Shown here: positions 10,489-21,639 of the stretch, piece after piece
Position numbering within the stretch: position 1 is the first letter of the stretch
Layout: each line of letters opens with the position of its first letter
DNA from: Obelidium mucronatum
Taxonomy: Eukaryota; Chytridiomycota; Chytridiomycetes; Chytridiales; Chytriomycetaceae
NCBI GenBank assembly: GCA_025765595.1
Contig: JAIVFH010000300.1
Span: 1-30,933, forward strand
Length of the DNA: 30,933 nt
Direction of reading: 5' to 3'
Translations under genes and position numbers: made by a program
The notes under the pieces: model-generated
The model's database searches: none
What the model was told of the DNA's origin: nothing
What the model saw: only the letters and a program-made list of their open reading frames with translations

Positions 10489-13459
10489 TTACAACAACAT
10501 CCACCATACGAGGAAGATAATAGTAACTTCGATCGCTAACGCGGCACCACAGCCTGCTGCCCAAGCAATATTCATTACCACATCATTACGTGGTGGAGGA
10601 GGAAGTCCACAAAGTACTCCGATTCGTATCAAGCAACTTTCTACAAACTCAGCTAGATCCCCTGCTGGAACATAGCTACAACCACCACCAATTTCTCGAC
10701 TGTAGGGAGTGAATACGCTGCCTTGCTGAACTCTTGATGCATTAAATCCTGAAATATTCCTCCATGTCGACTTATTCAGCAGTCTCACAGCTTGCCCAAT
10801 CACAGTCTCATCATTCTCCCCTCTTTCTCTCTGGTCTTGAATCGCATTTATTTCTTGACGCTGATCTTCGGTTATTGAGCCAATCGACTTAGTTTTTGAT
10901 TCTAATTGAATTCGCCATTGCCGACGTTTCGTCAAGAGCCTGTGAAGAGTTTCTTCGTGCGAACGTGACATGATAGATTTCCATGAGAGTGATATCTGGG
11001 GCGCAGTTGAAGACTGTTTGTGAGTTGCTGATTCCATTTCCGCAGCTGCATTGGTTTGTTGGGTCTGTTGGATGAATGTGTCCTCGTCCATTTCGGGATT
11101 TACCAACTCAATTGGATGTTTTGAAGGACTTGCAGACCTTCGGAGATTGACGAATTCGCCGATCTTTTTCGTCATCGGAATCAGGATTTGCAAGGATCAA
11201 AGGCTTTGATTGGGGCAGCAAGAACGAAGAAGCTAGAGAGAATGCTGACGAGACCAAAGATGAAGTGGTGGGGAGCGCATATGGAGAAATGGGTGATACT
11301 GATTGTTGTGATTGTGCCAGAGGTTCCGTCGCATTTGTTGGAGTAAATTTACGTTGCCTCAAGCCTTCGCCGGATTCCATCGGATCTCGAACCATCTCTG
11401 CAGTTGAAAAATTCATCAAACTCGCTTTTGGCTCTGGTGAAACGGTTTGCGAGGTTGTCCCTGATGAACCGAAGGGTTGAGGAGACGTAGACCGAGAAAA
11501 TGCGAGCGGTATTATTTTTTCCTCCGCAATATCAGCTCTTCGATCGAGGTTGGGCTTCAAAAGATGCCAGCGATTTCTCCAGTTCTCTAATTTCCTCCTC
11601 CTCAATCATTTCAACACACACGAGACGCTCATCAATTTCAACAATGAGAGGAACAATGTTATAAAAAAGAGCCTCTTGGCGTAATTCATATAAAGCAACT
11701 CGTGAATCCAAGGCGGGAGACAAAGCAAGTCCACGGAGGTGGTTAATGATGTGATGAAAATGAGTTCCTACAAGTAAAACTCAGCACAATAAACGAATAT
11801 TGGGGAAACAAGGTACATACCGTCGCGATCAATGAAAAATGTTCCGTCCTTCATCATCACACCGTCTCTCATCCATTCCTTCACAGTTTCTTCGTCCAGA
11901 TTATCACACTTCCCGTTGATTCCAGTAAACCACTTCTTCAACTTACTTCCACGAGCTTTCATCAATGTCTTCAAACTCGTTGCCGAGTATACGCCACCTA
12001 CGCAAAAACAGCGAATCGGACTTTCAGACAGTGCTGTCCTGTGCTTCACGCGTTGCTCGGTGAACAAAAGCATCGAATTGACTCATTGGCTGGCCAGCTT
12101 GAGCTTGAGACTGTGGTTGATCATTCGATCCCATCAAGATATCGGTGGTTTCTTTTCCCAGAAAGTAAGTGCTGGATGCAGTGACGACTCGGCCGGCAAC
12201 AGTTGTACCCGTGGTATAAAGTGATCCGAATATCGTAGGCCCAGAAGATTCCCGATGTAGTGAATCGTTAGCTGAAGTTTCATCAAATTGGGAGGCGATG
12301 TCGTTAAACAGAGTAACACGAGATGGTCCAACACGCCCGCATTCAAGACACGCTTCATCTTGATTCTGGATATTTCCGATGCCCGTAATACAAGGGTCCG
12401 TAGATGTGCTGATTTCTCTGGTTTCTTGCCCAGGAAAACTGCCTGGAATCGATGTATCCAATTTCACAATCCTAACACATGTCACGTCAGGCAAAATCTC
12501 CGAGGCACCAGGTAGAAGTGTTTTTTTTGAAGCTATTGAAGCTATGGACGCTTTATGAGAGAGTGCTGGAACTGGTCTGTTTCTTTTTCGGCCTACGTTT
12601 TGTAAGGACTCGACGCGTACCTGTTCTGGGTTACCAAAAAACCACAATAAAGAATGAACAAAGCTGAAACCAACCATCATTCGATGCCTCATAAACTTCC
12701 AAAGGGTGAATCAATGCTTCAGAGCCTGATGAATCATCGGAGTCGTACTCCGTTTCATAGCCATGAATCTCCTTGTATCCAGGGGCAGTTTGATATGCAA
12801 CACCTGCCAACAAGGCAGCTTTACCCGCAATAGACGCAGCTGTGAGAGTACTCTGGACAGCCACTTGTGATAGCTTTGAGACTCTTTCATGGATCCCAAA
12901 GGCAGAATCAACACGACTGTATCCAGTGACTGTGTTCGAAGTCCACTTGGCAATCGTATCTGGAATCGGAGATTGTTTCAAAAGAATTGCAGCGCGAACA
13001 GCAGCATCTGAAACTGAAGTCGATACTTGTGCTGTCAAAGTCTCTGTCATTAAAAGTAGTTCTTAGCACCAGCAACGAGATATAATATCTACGCTTACTT
13101 TTCCTGCGAATCCTCGGACTTGAAGTTGCTGCTTTGGAGGTGCCTGCAGGCGGGTATTGGGAATTGGTTTGGGCCGGAGGGTAATGCATATTGTTGGAGT
13201 CGGTCCGTCTTGGACGGCTTTCACAGGCGATCGCTTCCCCTTCTTTCTCTTCTTTATCTTCTTGTTCGATTTTGTTATCATCTTCAATGGTCCATAACTC
13301 TTCCGGCTTCGTAGCGCCCAAAGACAGAAAGACAGCAATCAACGCAAGGACACCAACTACCGAAAGAGGAACAAGTGCAAATTTTGATAGGAACCACAGC
13401 CACGAAAGGGCTTCGCCTCCGAGGGACTTTGGCAGTGATGTTGCCGTTGTCGAGGCCAT
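10489..13459 (-). CDS. Membrane protein with internal KCTD-like BTB/T1 domain
   Basis: Exons: 13099-13459, 12675-13043, 12050-12625, 11821-11997, 10489-11767. One transmembrane segment follows the start (LVPLSVVGVLALIAVFLSLG) and another closes the protein (GCGAALAIEVTIIFLVWWML). Between them lie an Ala/Ser-rich amphipathic stretch (ASIAGKAALLAGVAYQTAPG), a Cys-poor linker, then a BTB fold of the K+-channel tetramerisation type: GVYSATSLKTLMK, GTFFIDRDGTHFHHIINHLR, ALYELRQEALFYNIVPLI. Such domains form oligomers and in KCTD proteins recruit cullin 3. Here the role is unknown. The Ser-rich region after the BTB domain contains LRRSAS. Two single extra bases break the last exon, about 11553-11560 (T run) and 11172-11180 (A run). 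Without them the CDS is exactly 920 codons. The start lies 32 bp from the upstream GT64 stop. A split into two genes is possible but not needed. Confidence 0.7.
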
Positions 13460-13491
13460 GTGTTGGTTGATACGGGAATCTCCAAGATTTT

Positions 13492-16351
13492 TTATTGGAT
13501 GACTTTGCCATCAAACATCCATGCATCATCTGAGGCAAAAAGATTCAAGTGCTGATTGGCTTTGTAAATTATTGCTGAAGCATTGTTTGATAAATTGTGA
13601 ACCATTTGCTCAAAGAGCGAGTCCGCCTTCTCATTCTCGACCGTCGTGTTTCTTACCAACTTGTCAAACGCATCCAAGTATCGCGAATGAAAAACCCCAC
13701 CACGAAACTTCTGGTCCTTTAACCCCCTCTCATATCCTTTTATCTGAATAATTTGGAGATAATTACTTTGTTGAAATAACCTGACAGCATTTGTAAGATC
13801 ATCGTGAAATACGTTTGTATCTTCATCAAGAGAAATAACACAGAAGCTTTTAAGCTCTTTGATAGGGCGAAATCTGTTAAAGTGGCCTTCTTTTTCAGGA
13901 TGACTGATGTGAATTGGGATCATAGTGGTCGAATTTCCCTCTGGAGTAGTCAAGGGTATAAGATATGTCGAGTTTTCTGGGCTATCCCATATTACGTTGA
14001 TGGCATCAACAAGCGGATGGCTTTGATAATGGTCAATTCGTCTCCATGCAATCTGAGTTCTGTCCCGTATAGTGAAGCGAGAGAGTACACTTATCCATTT
14101 GATGTAGCCGTTTTGAAAGGTTGAGGGAGTTCCATTTGTTTACTTTCTTTCCTTGATGGTTAAATATCGAGAGATCAGCAAGGTCAGGTAGTTTGGGAGC
14201 TGATATCAAGCAAGAGGCATTCATTGTACTGTTTTGGACGTAAACCAAGCGAAGAGGTTGTTTATCCTCTGACAGGAGTGTTTCTTCTCTTTGATGGATT
14301 CAGGATGCTTTTCGTGAGTTGGAAATCAAGGATAGGGGTAAATTTGGATAAATAAACGCGTTTCCAAACTCAACCAGATATCGGGCCAGAAATTTGTCCC
14401 AGCGCGTTTTTGAATCCCATAAATTCACTTCAGAGTCGTAAATCATTGGATCAAAGTCGATGGATAAGCTGTGGAACCAAGTGATAAAGTCCGTCCACTG
14501 ATTCGGACGCAGAATCATTCCAAAGGCAGGTGGGAACTGGAGTAAAAAAGGGCTTCGCTCAGGCCATTGCGTGTTCTGGAGTACACCTCCAAGCTCACTT
14601 ATTTTAACTGGATGGAGAGACACGCCCATAAGCTGATTATGTTGATGGTTTCCATGCAGGTAGCGAAATGACATTTGCTGTGCATATTCAAGAACATTTG
14701 GAGATAGATGTGAAGTGCCGGATAGAATAAATATACCATATTCTGACTGCGAGTTTGGAAACCATGCGTCCAATACTGACTGCAGTTCTCCTTTACGCTT
14801 GGTATTAAGCCTGATAGAAACAGGTCCGTGATGTGAAGCCAAAGCGCGTATCCGCCTTAATCGCGATTCAAAGTCAAGCTGTCGCCAGTTGTTCTCGATT
14901 TTCCACATGAATTCGAATATTCACTTGGTTGGTTATTGTATTAGCCTCATTCAAACTTCTCCATTGCTCAAGAAAACCATATCATATCTTCCAGATTCGT
15001 GAACAAATGAATAATGAAACTATAATCCAATCCTCTTTCATAGCGAAAGCACTTGAAGCCCGCAAGATCTCTTTCTGTAAATTTCTGGCGTATCCACGTG
15101 TTGTTTGAAAGAATCTGGTGGCTCAGGTCATAAAACTCAGAAATACGATGCAAAACATGGACTCTGTTGTACTTTCTGTGACTCTTTCGGCCTAATTTAA
15201 TATCTTGAAGCTGTTGCAGATTCTTTCGCCTGATTCCGGCTCCCATGATATATCCTGCTGGAAGCAATTCTCTCCCAAATCGCTGATGTGGATTTAACAT
15301 ACCCGAAGCCAAAAATTGGAACATACTGGTTTGTTCTTATTGTATTCATACGGGTGTCTGGATTCAGCCTGTATAACGAGGCCATCTTTGTTAAGCTTCC
15401 CATTTCGATTTTTCCGTTGTTTGATGGGAACGTTGCTAATGGACACCAGATTATCGTATTGCAATTTCATTGAGGCGGATTGCCGCTCCTTTGAAAGTAA
15501 GCGGCTGCAAAAAGAGTGAATGAAATGAGCGCAAAGCGACCAGCTGCCAAAGAATCCGCCTTCGCCACGAGGGGAATACTGGAATGAAAAAATCCACATA
15601 TAGACGTGTGGTATATAATCATAGCCAGAATCAAATCCTGTATTTTTTTCGATATAGTAGTCCCGCGCTCAATAAATGGTTTCTTGTGAAGCTGATTTTT
15701 TACAAGCTGCATTACCTGTGAGAACATTGACCCGTGTGTTTTCATTGACAGCCTTTTGGCTCTTCATTCCAGAATACGTTTTATCGCCAAATTCCCAAGG
15801 AAACCCAGCAACCGCAGGCTGGTACTCCAGCATTAAGTCAGTCAGCACCGTTTCAAGAGATCGCGCATCAGTTTGATTTTTTAGCCTAAACTGCAAGTCA
15901 TCATCGTGTGTGAAAAAATATTCACAGTCAAATAGTTCTCTCGCATGTCCGAGCAAGAATTCAATTCCCTCCGCCCACGTTTTCGTTTGATTCGATTTGA
16001 GAATGTGTAAACCGGCCACAGGCTCGATTGGAGTGTCATCTTTGCCCCAAACAAACCAAAAGGACGGGAAGGCGCCACCCCACATTTTATGAGATCGAAG
16101 CGCATTATTTGAGTGCTGAGAGTTCCCGATTATGCAAATATAAGTCCATGGAAGAGTATTTGCCGGGTCTGGTTGAGAGTCTCCGCATGTGCATTCTAAT
16201 ATTTAGCATGTGTCAGTGTTGTTGATAGCCTGGCGCTGATGGGCAGCGCGAATTTACCTGAGACTTCATTCTTTGAGTAAGATTCAGGTTGAATAGCTTT
16301 GCAGAATAAATTGGCGAAGACGCTGAGAATGAACAGGAATTTGGGAATCAT
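13492..16351 (-). CDS. Multidomain glycosyltransferase: DDD domain plus degenerate GT64
   Basis: Exons: 16258-16351, 15716-16195, 15327-15637, 13492-15282. Signal peptide MIPKFLFILSVFANLFCKA. Then a GT-A-like domain: WTYICIIGN, MWGGAFPSFWFVWGKDD, YFFTHDDD with a DDD near residue 130, and YSPRGEGGFFGSWSLCAHF. A second domain (YSFIIHLF, then HGPVSIRLN, FGMILRPNQW) is shared with the gene at 19131-21639. The C-terminal third is GT64-like: RRIDHYQSHPLVDAINVIW, VISLDEDTN, VFHSRYLDAF. GT64 is the exostosin C-terminal fold. This copy is divergent (DED for DDD). Extra single bases near 14974-14980, 14885-14900 and 14111-14114 break the frame. Without them the length is 891 codons, with one in-frame TGA at 14300-14302. 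It may be an active secretory-pathway enzyme or a decaying paralogue. Confidence 0.7.
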
Positions 16352-16465
16352 TATTTTATGCTATAAGTTATAACGAATCCAGAGTTGAGCATCCTTCTAT
16401 TTATCAAACCCATGAAGCAGCATACTGAATAGCATTTTTTTATTGTTGATTCCAGTTTGGTTCTA

Positions 16466-17013
16466 TCATAATTTATCAACAAACTTATGCTGCTTGAAAG
16501 AGGGAGACGCCTCGTCAGGATATTCGATAACCTTCATGCTACGCTTCAGGACGGGTTTTGGTGGCATAAACCTGCTAGTTGTGTATTTCAAATCCATGCT
16601 CCCATTGTACATCTGTTCCGAAACTTGATTTAAACAATTGCTTCGCTTTTCAACCACATCACTTTCGATTTGAAGTGTCGAGTTCCCGCTAGTGCTAATG
16701 ATGACTGGGCCTTTCTTTGTTTCATGTGCAATCATCATATTGAGCAAGACTCCCCTACACTCCTTCTCTTCCGAAACAATGCTTCTTCCGTTATTCATTG
16801 CAGGACTGGAATGCTGTAGGGGATCATAGTTGGTGGAGATGACAGTGGGCTTTCGATGAGTGCAAGTTCCAGGTTGTCACTGTAAGATTCAAGAGGTATT
16901 TGCAGTGCATGATATGTAAAGTATAGGAGGATTAGGGCGAAGATAGAGCTGATCAACTTCCGCTTTGAGTTCTTCCATGGAGCAAACGCGAAATACATTT
17001 TTTGACAATTCAT
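16466..17013 (-). pseudogene. Truncated GT64-family paralogue
   Basis: The N-terminal frame from ATG 17013 encodes a basic, membrane-anchoring start (KRKLISSIFALILLYFTYHA) and closes with TGA at 16798-16800. A second frame, shifted, runs to a TGA at 16466 and matches only the C-terminal part of the GT64 fold: CRGVLLNMMIAHETKKGPVI, comparable to NCDDILFNMMVANATGAGPV in the gene at 19131-21639, then SRFMPPKP. The central catalytic part with the DXD is absent and there is no room for it. A deleted or decayed member of the tandem GT64 group is the likely reading; a short hybrid protein is possible. Confidence 0.5.
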
Positions 17014-17301
17014 CCGGAAAGGTCCAATCAAGCAAGCACCATGATCAATACTATTCGATAGAAGGAAGCTAGAGAGTGCAATTTTGCCGCGTGCTCTTCG
17101 GCGGGCGTATTCGCATCGGCTGTTGCCAGCGCCGTGTTTCCACTGCTGCTGCTACTGCTGTCACCTGTGACGTCGCGAGAACAGCGGAAGGCACAGGGTA
17201 AAGCAGTTGCAAAGCAATGAAAGCATTTCGAAATTTATATTCAAACGAGTTTTATTGAGAATAAAAACAAAGTAAAGAGAAAAGTAAAAAAGAATCGAAG
17301 G

Positions 17302-17366
17302 GGGTTCAGTGTCAGCCAGGGGAGAAACCCTGTTACCAGCGGGAGCCACGAGGAGGCCCTGAACCC
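17302..17366. repeat. Inverted repeat with 49-nt interior
   Basis: GGGTTCAG at 17302-17309 is exactly complementary to CTGAACCC at 17359-17366. Inside it CAGGG-GAGAAA-CCCTG forms a further 5-bp stem. The composition is richer in GC than the surroundings. No T-arm or anticodon arm of a tRNA can be drawn, so its nature is unknown; it may be the end of a decayed element. Confidence 0.5.
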
Positions 17367-17473
17367 AAAATCCCGCCATTACCTTTTTGATCGCGTCCTT
17401 CCAAAATAAAAATACATTCAAATGTGCAAAAAATGATACTTTGCGATCTCCACCAAAAAGACACATCATCGAA

Positions 17474-17775
17474 ACCCAAAAGTACACCTTTTACACCTTT
17501 TGGGGATTGATTACTTTTTGATTGTGCTCTCAATGGAGTCGTAGAGGCAAGTATGGAGTAAGAAGACAACCTTTACACTACGACTCAGCCAAAAACACTT
17601 TGATAATGTTCTCAGTGAGTTGAAGAGAGTCTTGGAGAGGAGAAGGACAGGAGACAACACTTTACACTCCAACTCAACCCATCCAATGCAAAAATAGAGA
17701 CCCAAAAGTACACCTTTTACACCTTTTACGAATTTTTTTTGACTGAGTTGTCGGGTGAGCTGAAGAGAGTCTCGG
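17474..17775. repeat. Interleaved direct repeats A-B-C-B-A-C
   Basis: Three motifs each occur twice. A is 28 nt, starting ACCCAAAAGTACACC, at 17474-17501 and 17700-17727 (identical). B, about 27 nt with GACAAC and TTTACACT, is at 17564-17590 and 17653-17680 (diverged). C, GTGAG(T/C)TGAAGAGAGTCT, is at 17615-17632 and 17755-17772. The order suggests a small duplicated and rearranged element. The motif GTGTAAAAGGTGTACTTTTG on the minus strand is the conserved core of A. Confidence 0.55.
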
Positions 17776-19130
17776 ACTGAAAGTAGTTTCGGATAGAGGT
17801 GCTTTTCTTCCAGTTCCCGAGTATTGAAGACAGAGAGAGGAGAGAGGAGTTTTGAAGGAGAGAAGAAGTGTGAGATAAAAGACAGGGGAATCCGCTGCCT
17901 ATTTATACCTTTTTCAGCTTTTTTTTCAGATATTTGACAGTTCGGACAATTTTTGGTGGCGGGTCTTGAAATCTGAACTTGAACCGGAAAACGGGGTAAC
18001 CACACTTCAGAACGCGTCGGAGATTATTGCAAACTAACAAAACGCGTTACTGCGGTGCTAATGCGCTTTTCAAAAGTCGAAAACAGCTTGGTTTGTGTTC
18101 TTGTTGTTTGTGTTGGAAAAGTATTTCTCATTTGGTGCAAAGTGCCCTGACTACAGCATCAGCATCTCAAGGCACTCAGCAGCTGCACACACCGGGTACG
18201 GCATAATAAAACTGAATAATTATGTTTTAGAGAGCATGGCTCAGCGTTTGGACAGTGGGATGCTTCCTGACGGTCTCGGTCGGCAGTTATTGTCGTGCCG
18301 CGTAACTGTACCACAACCTCGACCAAGTCACCGAATACACAGATCAGTAGTTGTAAAAAAGTCTTTCCCTTTATATTTTATTTCATTTTCGAAACTCTCT
18401 CGGAGGCGGAATTTGTTTTGTAAACATCAGTTTTTCTCGAAGGCGCCTTTGATGAGCAGGCTCTTCACCGCTAGCCAAATAAAGCTCGAGCTCTGTCAAA
18501 TACTTTAGAATACGCCAGTGACTTCATCGGTATTTATTGGCTGCTGAGTCTGAACAATTGATTTAGGTGGAGGACATCAAGCCAAAAACTAACCGCTCAC
18601 AGATTTCCATCGAACTTTTGAGTTGAAAAGAGTAATGGCTTTGAACTTCTGTCGGTCTGATGGCAAATCGTCGCGGCGTGAGAGGCGATGTTACTTTCAG
18701 GTGTCAACCCAATAGCACATACAGTCCAAACCATGCAGTATCACTCAATCGATACGAACCAAAATGTTCACTTGAACGTGCAAAAAGTCTCCTTGCTCGC
18801 CTGTGGTCAGCGGTGAATGACGTTGTGTTCAAGGAGCTCATCAAATATCAAAAAAAGTGTTGAAAATCAGAAATAAAAACAAAAAACCCTTACTGCGCCA
18901 CTCCACCCTTGTCCCACCACAAGAGAGGACAGAAATAACCACAACCGTGAAAAACTTAATTCCTGTAATGAATTATTTTTCAGTCAGTTGTAGGGAACTT
19001 GTAACCAAGCTGCTTGACAAAGTCAACATATCGACTGAGTAGAATGCAAACAAAATTCAAAAAGTTTTTTTCAACATTTAAAAATGACACGCGTGATTCG
19101 AATGTATTTCTATGTATTTTTTATGTAATA

Positions 19131-21639
19131 CTATTTTCTTGTCTTCTTTTTCTTATTATTGCTACCATCCTTGAAAACCCTCGTCTCCTTCAACGGCATC
19201 CTGCCCCCAAAAACATGTTCCACGAAATAATTCATACACCACGCACGTTTCCCCCAATGCTCATTATCCTTCCACAACCCATCCTTCCCACCACCACCAC
19301 CATCCCCCACTTCAAAAACAATCGGTTTCTCAATCTTCAAACCATCCTCCAAAACAACAGGCCCTGCCCCAGTCGCATTCGCAACCATCATGTTGAATAG
19401 AATATCATCGCAGTTTGTGAGTTCCTGGACGATCGCCCGCGCGCGTTGCGGGAGGTCGTGCGTGTACATGTCGTGGTATTTAGAGTGGTAGATGGTGGCG
19501 CTGGGCATGAGGATGCTTATCGCTTTCCGTGTGTTTTTGGCGTATCCGAATTTGAAGTGGACAGCGGTTTTGGAGAGCATGGCCGTGGTGGTGTTGTTGT
19601 CGTTGCCACCTGCACCACCATTATAACTATTATCCCCGACTTTCAAATCTTTCAGTGTCTTTAACACGTTGTCGTCGCCGCCCCGTTTCACGTGAACTCG
19701 ACCTTGCTGATGGAACCCAACGAGTCGGTTGAACCCATTCCGTTGCCACACCCGGACCGCGGAAATGAGTTTTGCGTGTGAAAAGTCCCAGTCGTCGTCC
19801 ATGGCAATATGACAGGACGTGTTGGATGTGTATTCGTGGAAGGGGAGGAAGCGGTTGTTCATGCTGTTGAATGGTTGTTTGAGTATGTGGATGGGGATGG
19901 CGAAGGTTGGGGATTTGAGGTTTCGAGAGGAAGGTGGGGTGAGTGGGTGGTTGATGTGAGGTGGGGTGGCGTTTAGGTTGTTCCTGGAAGGAGGGAATGA
20001 ACGAGAAGATTTATATAGTCAGTGTTGTCTTTTTTTTTAACGTGTAGGTTGTAATTGTTGATAGAAACTTACCAGACGATGATCATTGATGTTAGGAGAG
20101 GCATCGTGTGGTAGTATTTTAGTCTATCCAAAATAGTTGAAGCTCGACTGTACACTTGCATGATCCTTGAAAAAGAATATTATTAGATAGTCGGTTAAAG
20201 ACCAAACCAGTAATAATAATAAAAGAGAAACTAACATTGAACATCCATCAAAAGATTGAACACTGTCTCCTAAAGTCCGTGCTTGTCCATCGCCAAGTTT
20301 CTGAAAATACATGTCATATGCTGGCAGTGTCGATAGAGAAGAAATATATGGGTGGCCAAGACGAAAAACTTTTCGGTTGCGTTCTGAAATCAACCAATCT
20401 TGAGATTCAACAATCTCTTCCAATAATTTTCCTGATTCAGTTTTGACCAATGACGCGTGGGAAGGAAAGTTTGGATACAGTATAGTCTTGCCATATTGAG
20501 ACATGAATCTCAAAAGAGCTTTGATCCATGAATCTGCAGGCCATGCGTTTGTTTTCGAATCGGGAATAAATGGGTCGATCCAGATTGGGAGTGCAATCTT
20601 CCAGTTGATAAATTCGAACCAGAGGGTAGGAGAAAGAATCATTCCGTATTCGTGTGGGTATTGAAGAAGGTAGGGTCCTACTACTGTGTCCGTGTGGTTT
20701 TCGATATGGCTTAGTAAGGAGATTGCCATTAAACTGTTGGTTAAAGATTTGTTGGTGGAGTAGAAGTAGTGTTTGACTGTCTGTTCAGCAAATTCCAAAA
20801 AGTGTCTTGAGACTGAATGAATGGTGGGACTCGATAGAAAGATTGCAAACTCATTGTCATTTGTAGGCATCCATAGATTTGATGCATCGCGTTCGTGGAA
20901 TCTTGATGAGGATGTTGAATTGACGCGATTTGCACTGATGCTTTTTGTTGTTTTTTTTGTTTAAGTAAAGTATGTTAAGAATATAAAGAGAAGGAAGCAC
21001 CGCCGAAATGACCGCCTTCGGCGGGACGTGTCCGCCTCCGGCGGAAGGACGCCGCCTTCGGCGGCAAAAGAAAAAGAAGAAAAAAAAACATCACCTTCGG
21101 CGATTAGTAATCCGCCTTCGGCGGAAACAACACCGCCTTCGGCGGTGGAAAACACCGCCTTCGGCGGTAGACATTGACATCCCACGCACCTCAACAAAAC
21201 TCTCCCATGTCTAAAACTCAAAGACTTTAAATAACGCAAAAACTTTTTGGAATCCAGTTTGGAAACAAAAGAATCAACATGAATAACCAAAGAAACGGAA
21301 AAACGATCATCATCATCATGAATCTTGTTTGCATTATTGATTGACTGAAACAGCAAATCAAACTGATTGGATCTCATCATTGGAGTAAAGACATGAATTT
21401 GAAGAGAAAGTTGTTGTAGAGAGAATGAATTGTTTAAAGAATCATGAATATGTTGTTGTGAATGTTGAATTGAATGAGCAGTATTCCATTGAGGCATTTG
21501 ACAGTTGCAGTCTGGATAGCAGAAGACATGTTTTTTTAGTACCTGGATGCTCTTTGAGATACCACCGACCTTTCCGACGCGTCGCCGCCGCCGATGTGAT
21601 GCCGAGCAGCAATAGAGTGAGCATAGCCCTGAGTATCAT
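19131..21639 (-). CDS. GT64-family (exostosin C-terminal-like) glycosyltransferase
   Basis: Exons: 21190-21639, 20236-20940, 20073-20165, 19131-19983. Signal peptide MILRAMLTLLLLGITSAAA. The first half shares a domain with the gene at 13492-16351 (SLQIHVFTP, LVIHVDSF, EYGMILSPTLWFEFINW, YPNFP). The C-terminal part is a convincing GT64 domain: LDRLKYYHTMPLLTSMIIVW, NNRFLPFHEY, HIAMDDDWDF with the DDD near residue 475, ATIYHSKYHDMYTHDLP, NCDDILFNMMVANATG, and a final CMNYFVEHV. GT64 enzymes are retaining HexNAc-transferases of the secretory pathway; the acceptor here is unknown. One extra A in an A7 run (21531-21537 on plus) breaks the frame, and removing it gives exactly 700 codons. Intron 20941-21189 carries the hairpin repeats. 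The start codon is only 46 bp from the divergent gluconokinase. Confidence 0.85.
20941..21189 (-). repeat. Intron of the GT64 gene filled with hairpin repeats
   Basis: GT-AG intron of 249 nt (donor GTGCGT, acceptor CAAAAAG, exons in phase). Seven hairpin units lie at 21012-21024, 21031-21045, 21051-21065, 21091-21103, 21111-21125, 21131-21147 and 21154-21168. On the sense strand the core is CGCC-GAA-GGCG with outer pairs that vary but stay complementary (A-T, T-A, G-C, C-G). One loop is GGA and one stem has a G-T wobble. The segment 21032-21070 nearly repeats 22968-23006 in the opposite-strand neighbour. Confidence 0.9.

Larger units (their letters stand above)
17014..19130. other. Gene-poor island (2.1 kb) with degenerate repeats
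   Basis: The only long gap in an otherwise packed window. It holds a (CTG)n-type triplet tract at 17144-17160; an open minus-strand frame ending at 17028 with a poly-Ser and Ala-rich stretch but no ATG; an inverted repeat at 17302-17366; and a set of interleaved direct repeats at 17474-17775. Open frames of 80-165 codons exist on both strands (for example 17511-18005 minus and 18095-18508 plus) but show no family motif, no splice logic and repeat-driven composition, so they are not called. Nothing recognisable was seen from 18100 to 19130. Confidence 0.6.

Noticed and set aside
13492..16351. Two separate genes (stop near 14968, start at 14908)
   Set aside because: The 60-bp gap translates, after skipping one base on each side, into sequence that aligns with the contiguous domain of the paralogue at 19131-21639, so a single broken gene fits better.
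17302..17366. tRNA gene
   Set aside because: The acceptor-like stem is 8 bp, but no T-arm with GTTC or anticodon arm can be folded and the length is 65 nt.
17511..18005. 165-codon minus-strand frame in the gene-poor island
   Set aside because: Its residues follow the nucleotide repeats (a KGVKGVLLG motif recurs from repeat A), and it has no recognisable domain or homologue.
18095..18508. 137-codon plus-strand frame
   Set aside because: Composition is not protein-like, there is no motif, and no neighbouring exon or splice logic supports it.
20941..21497. 178-codon frame running through the hairpin repeats as coding sequence
   Set aside because: Only its first part (upstream of 21190) matches the GT64-gene paralogue. 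The repeat part is removed by a consensus donor GTGCGT and an in-phase acceptor that restores alignment.
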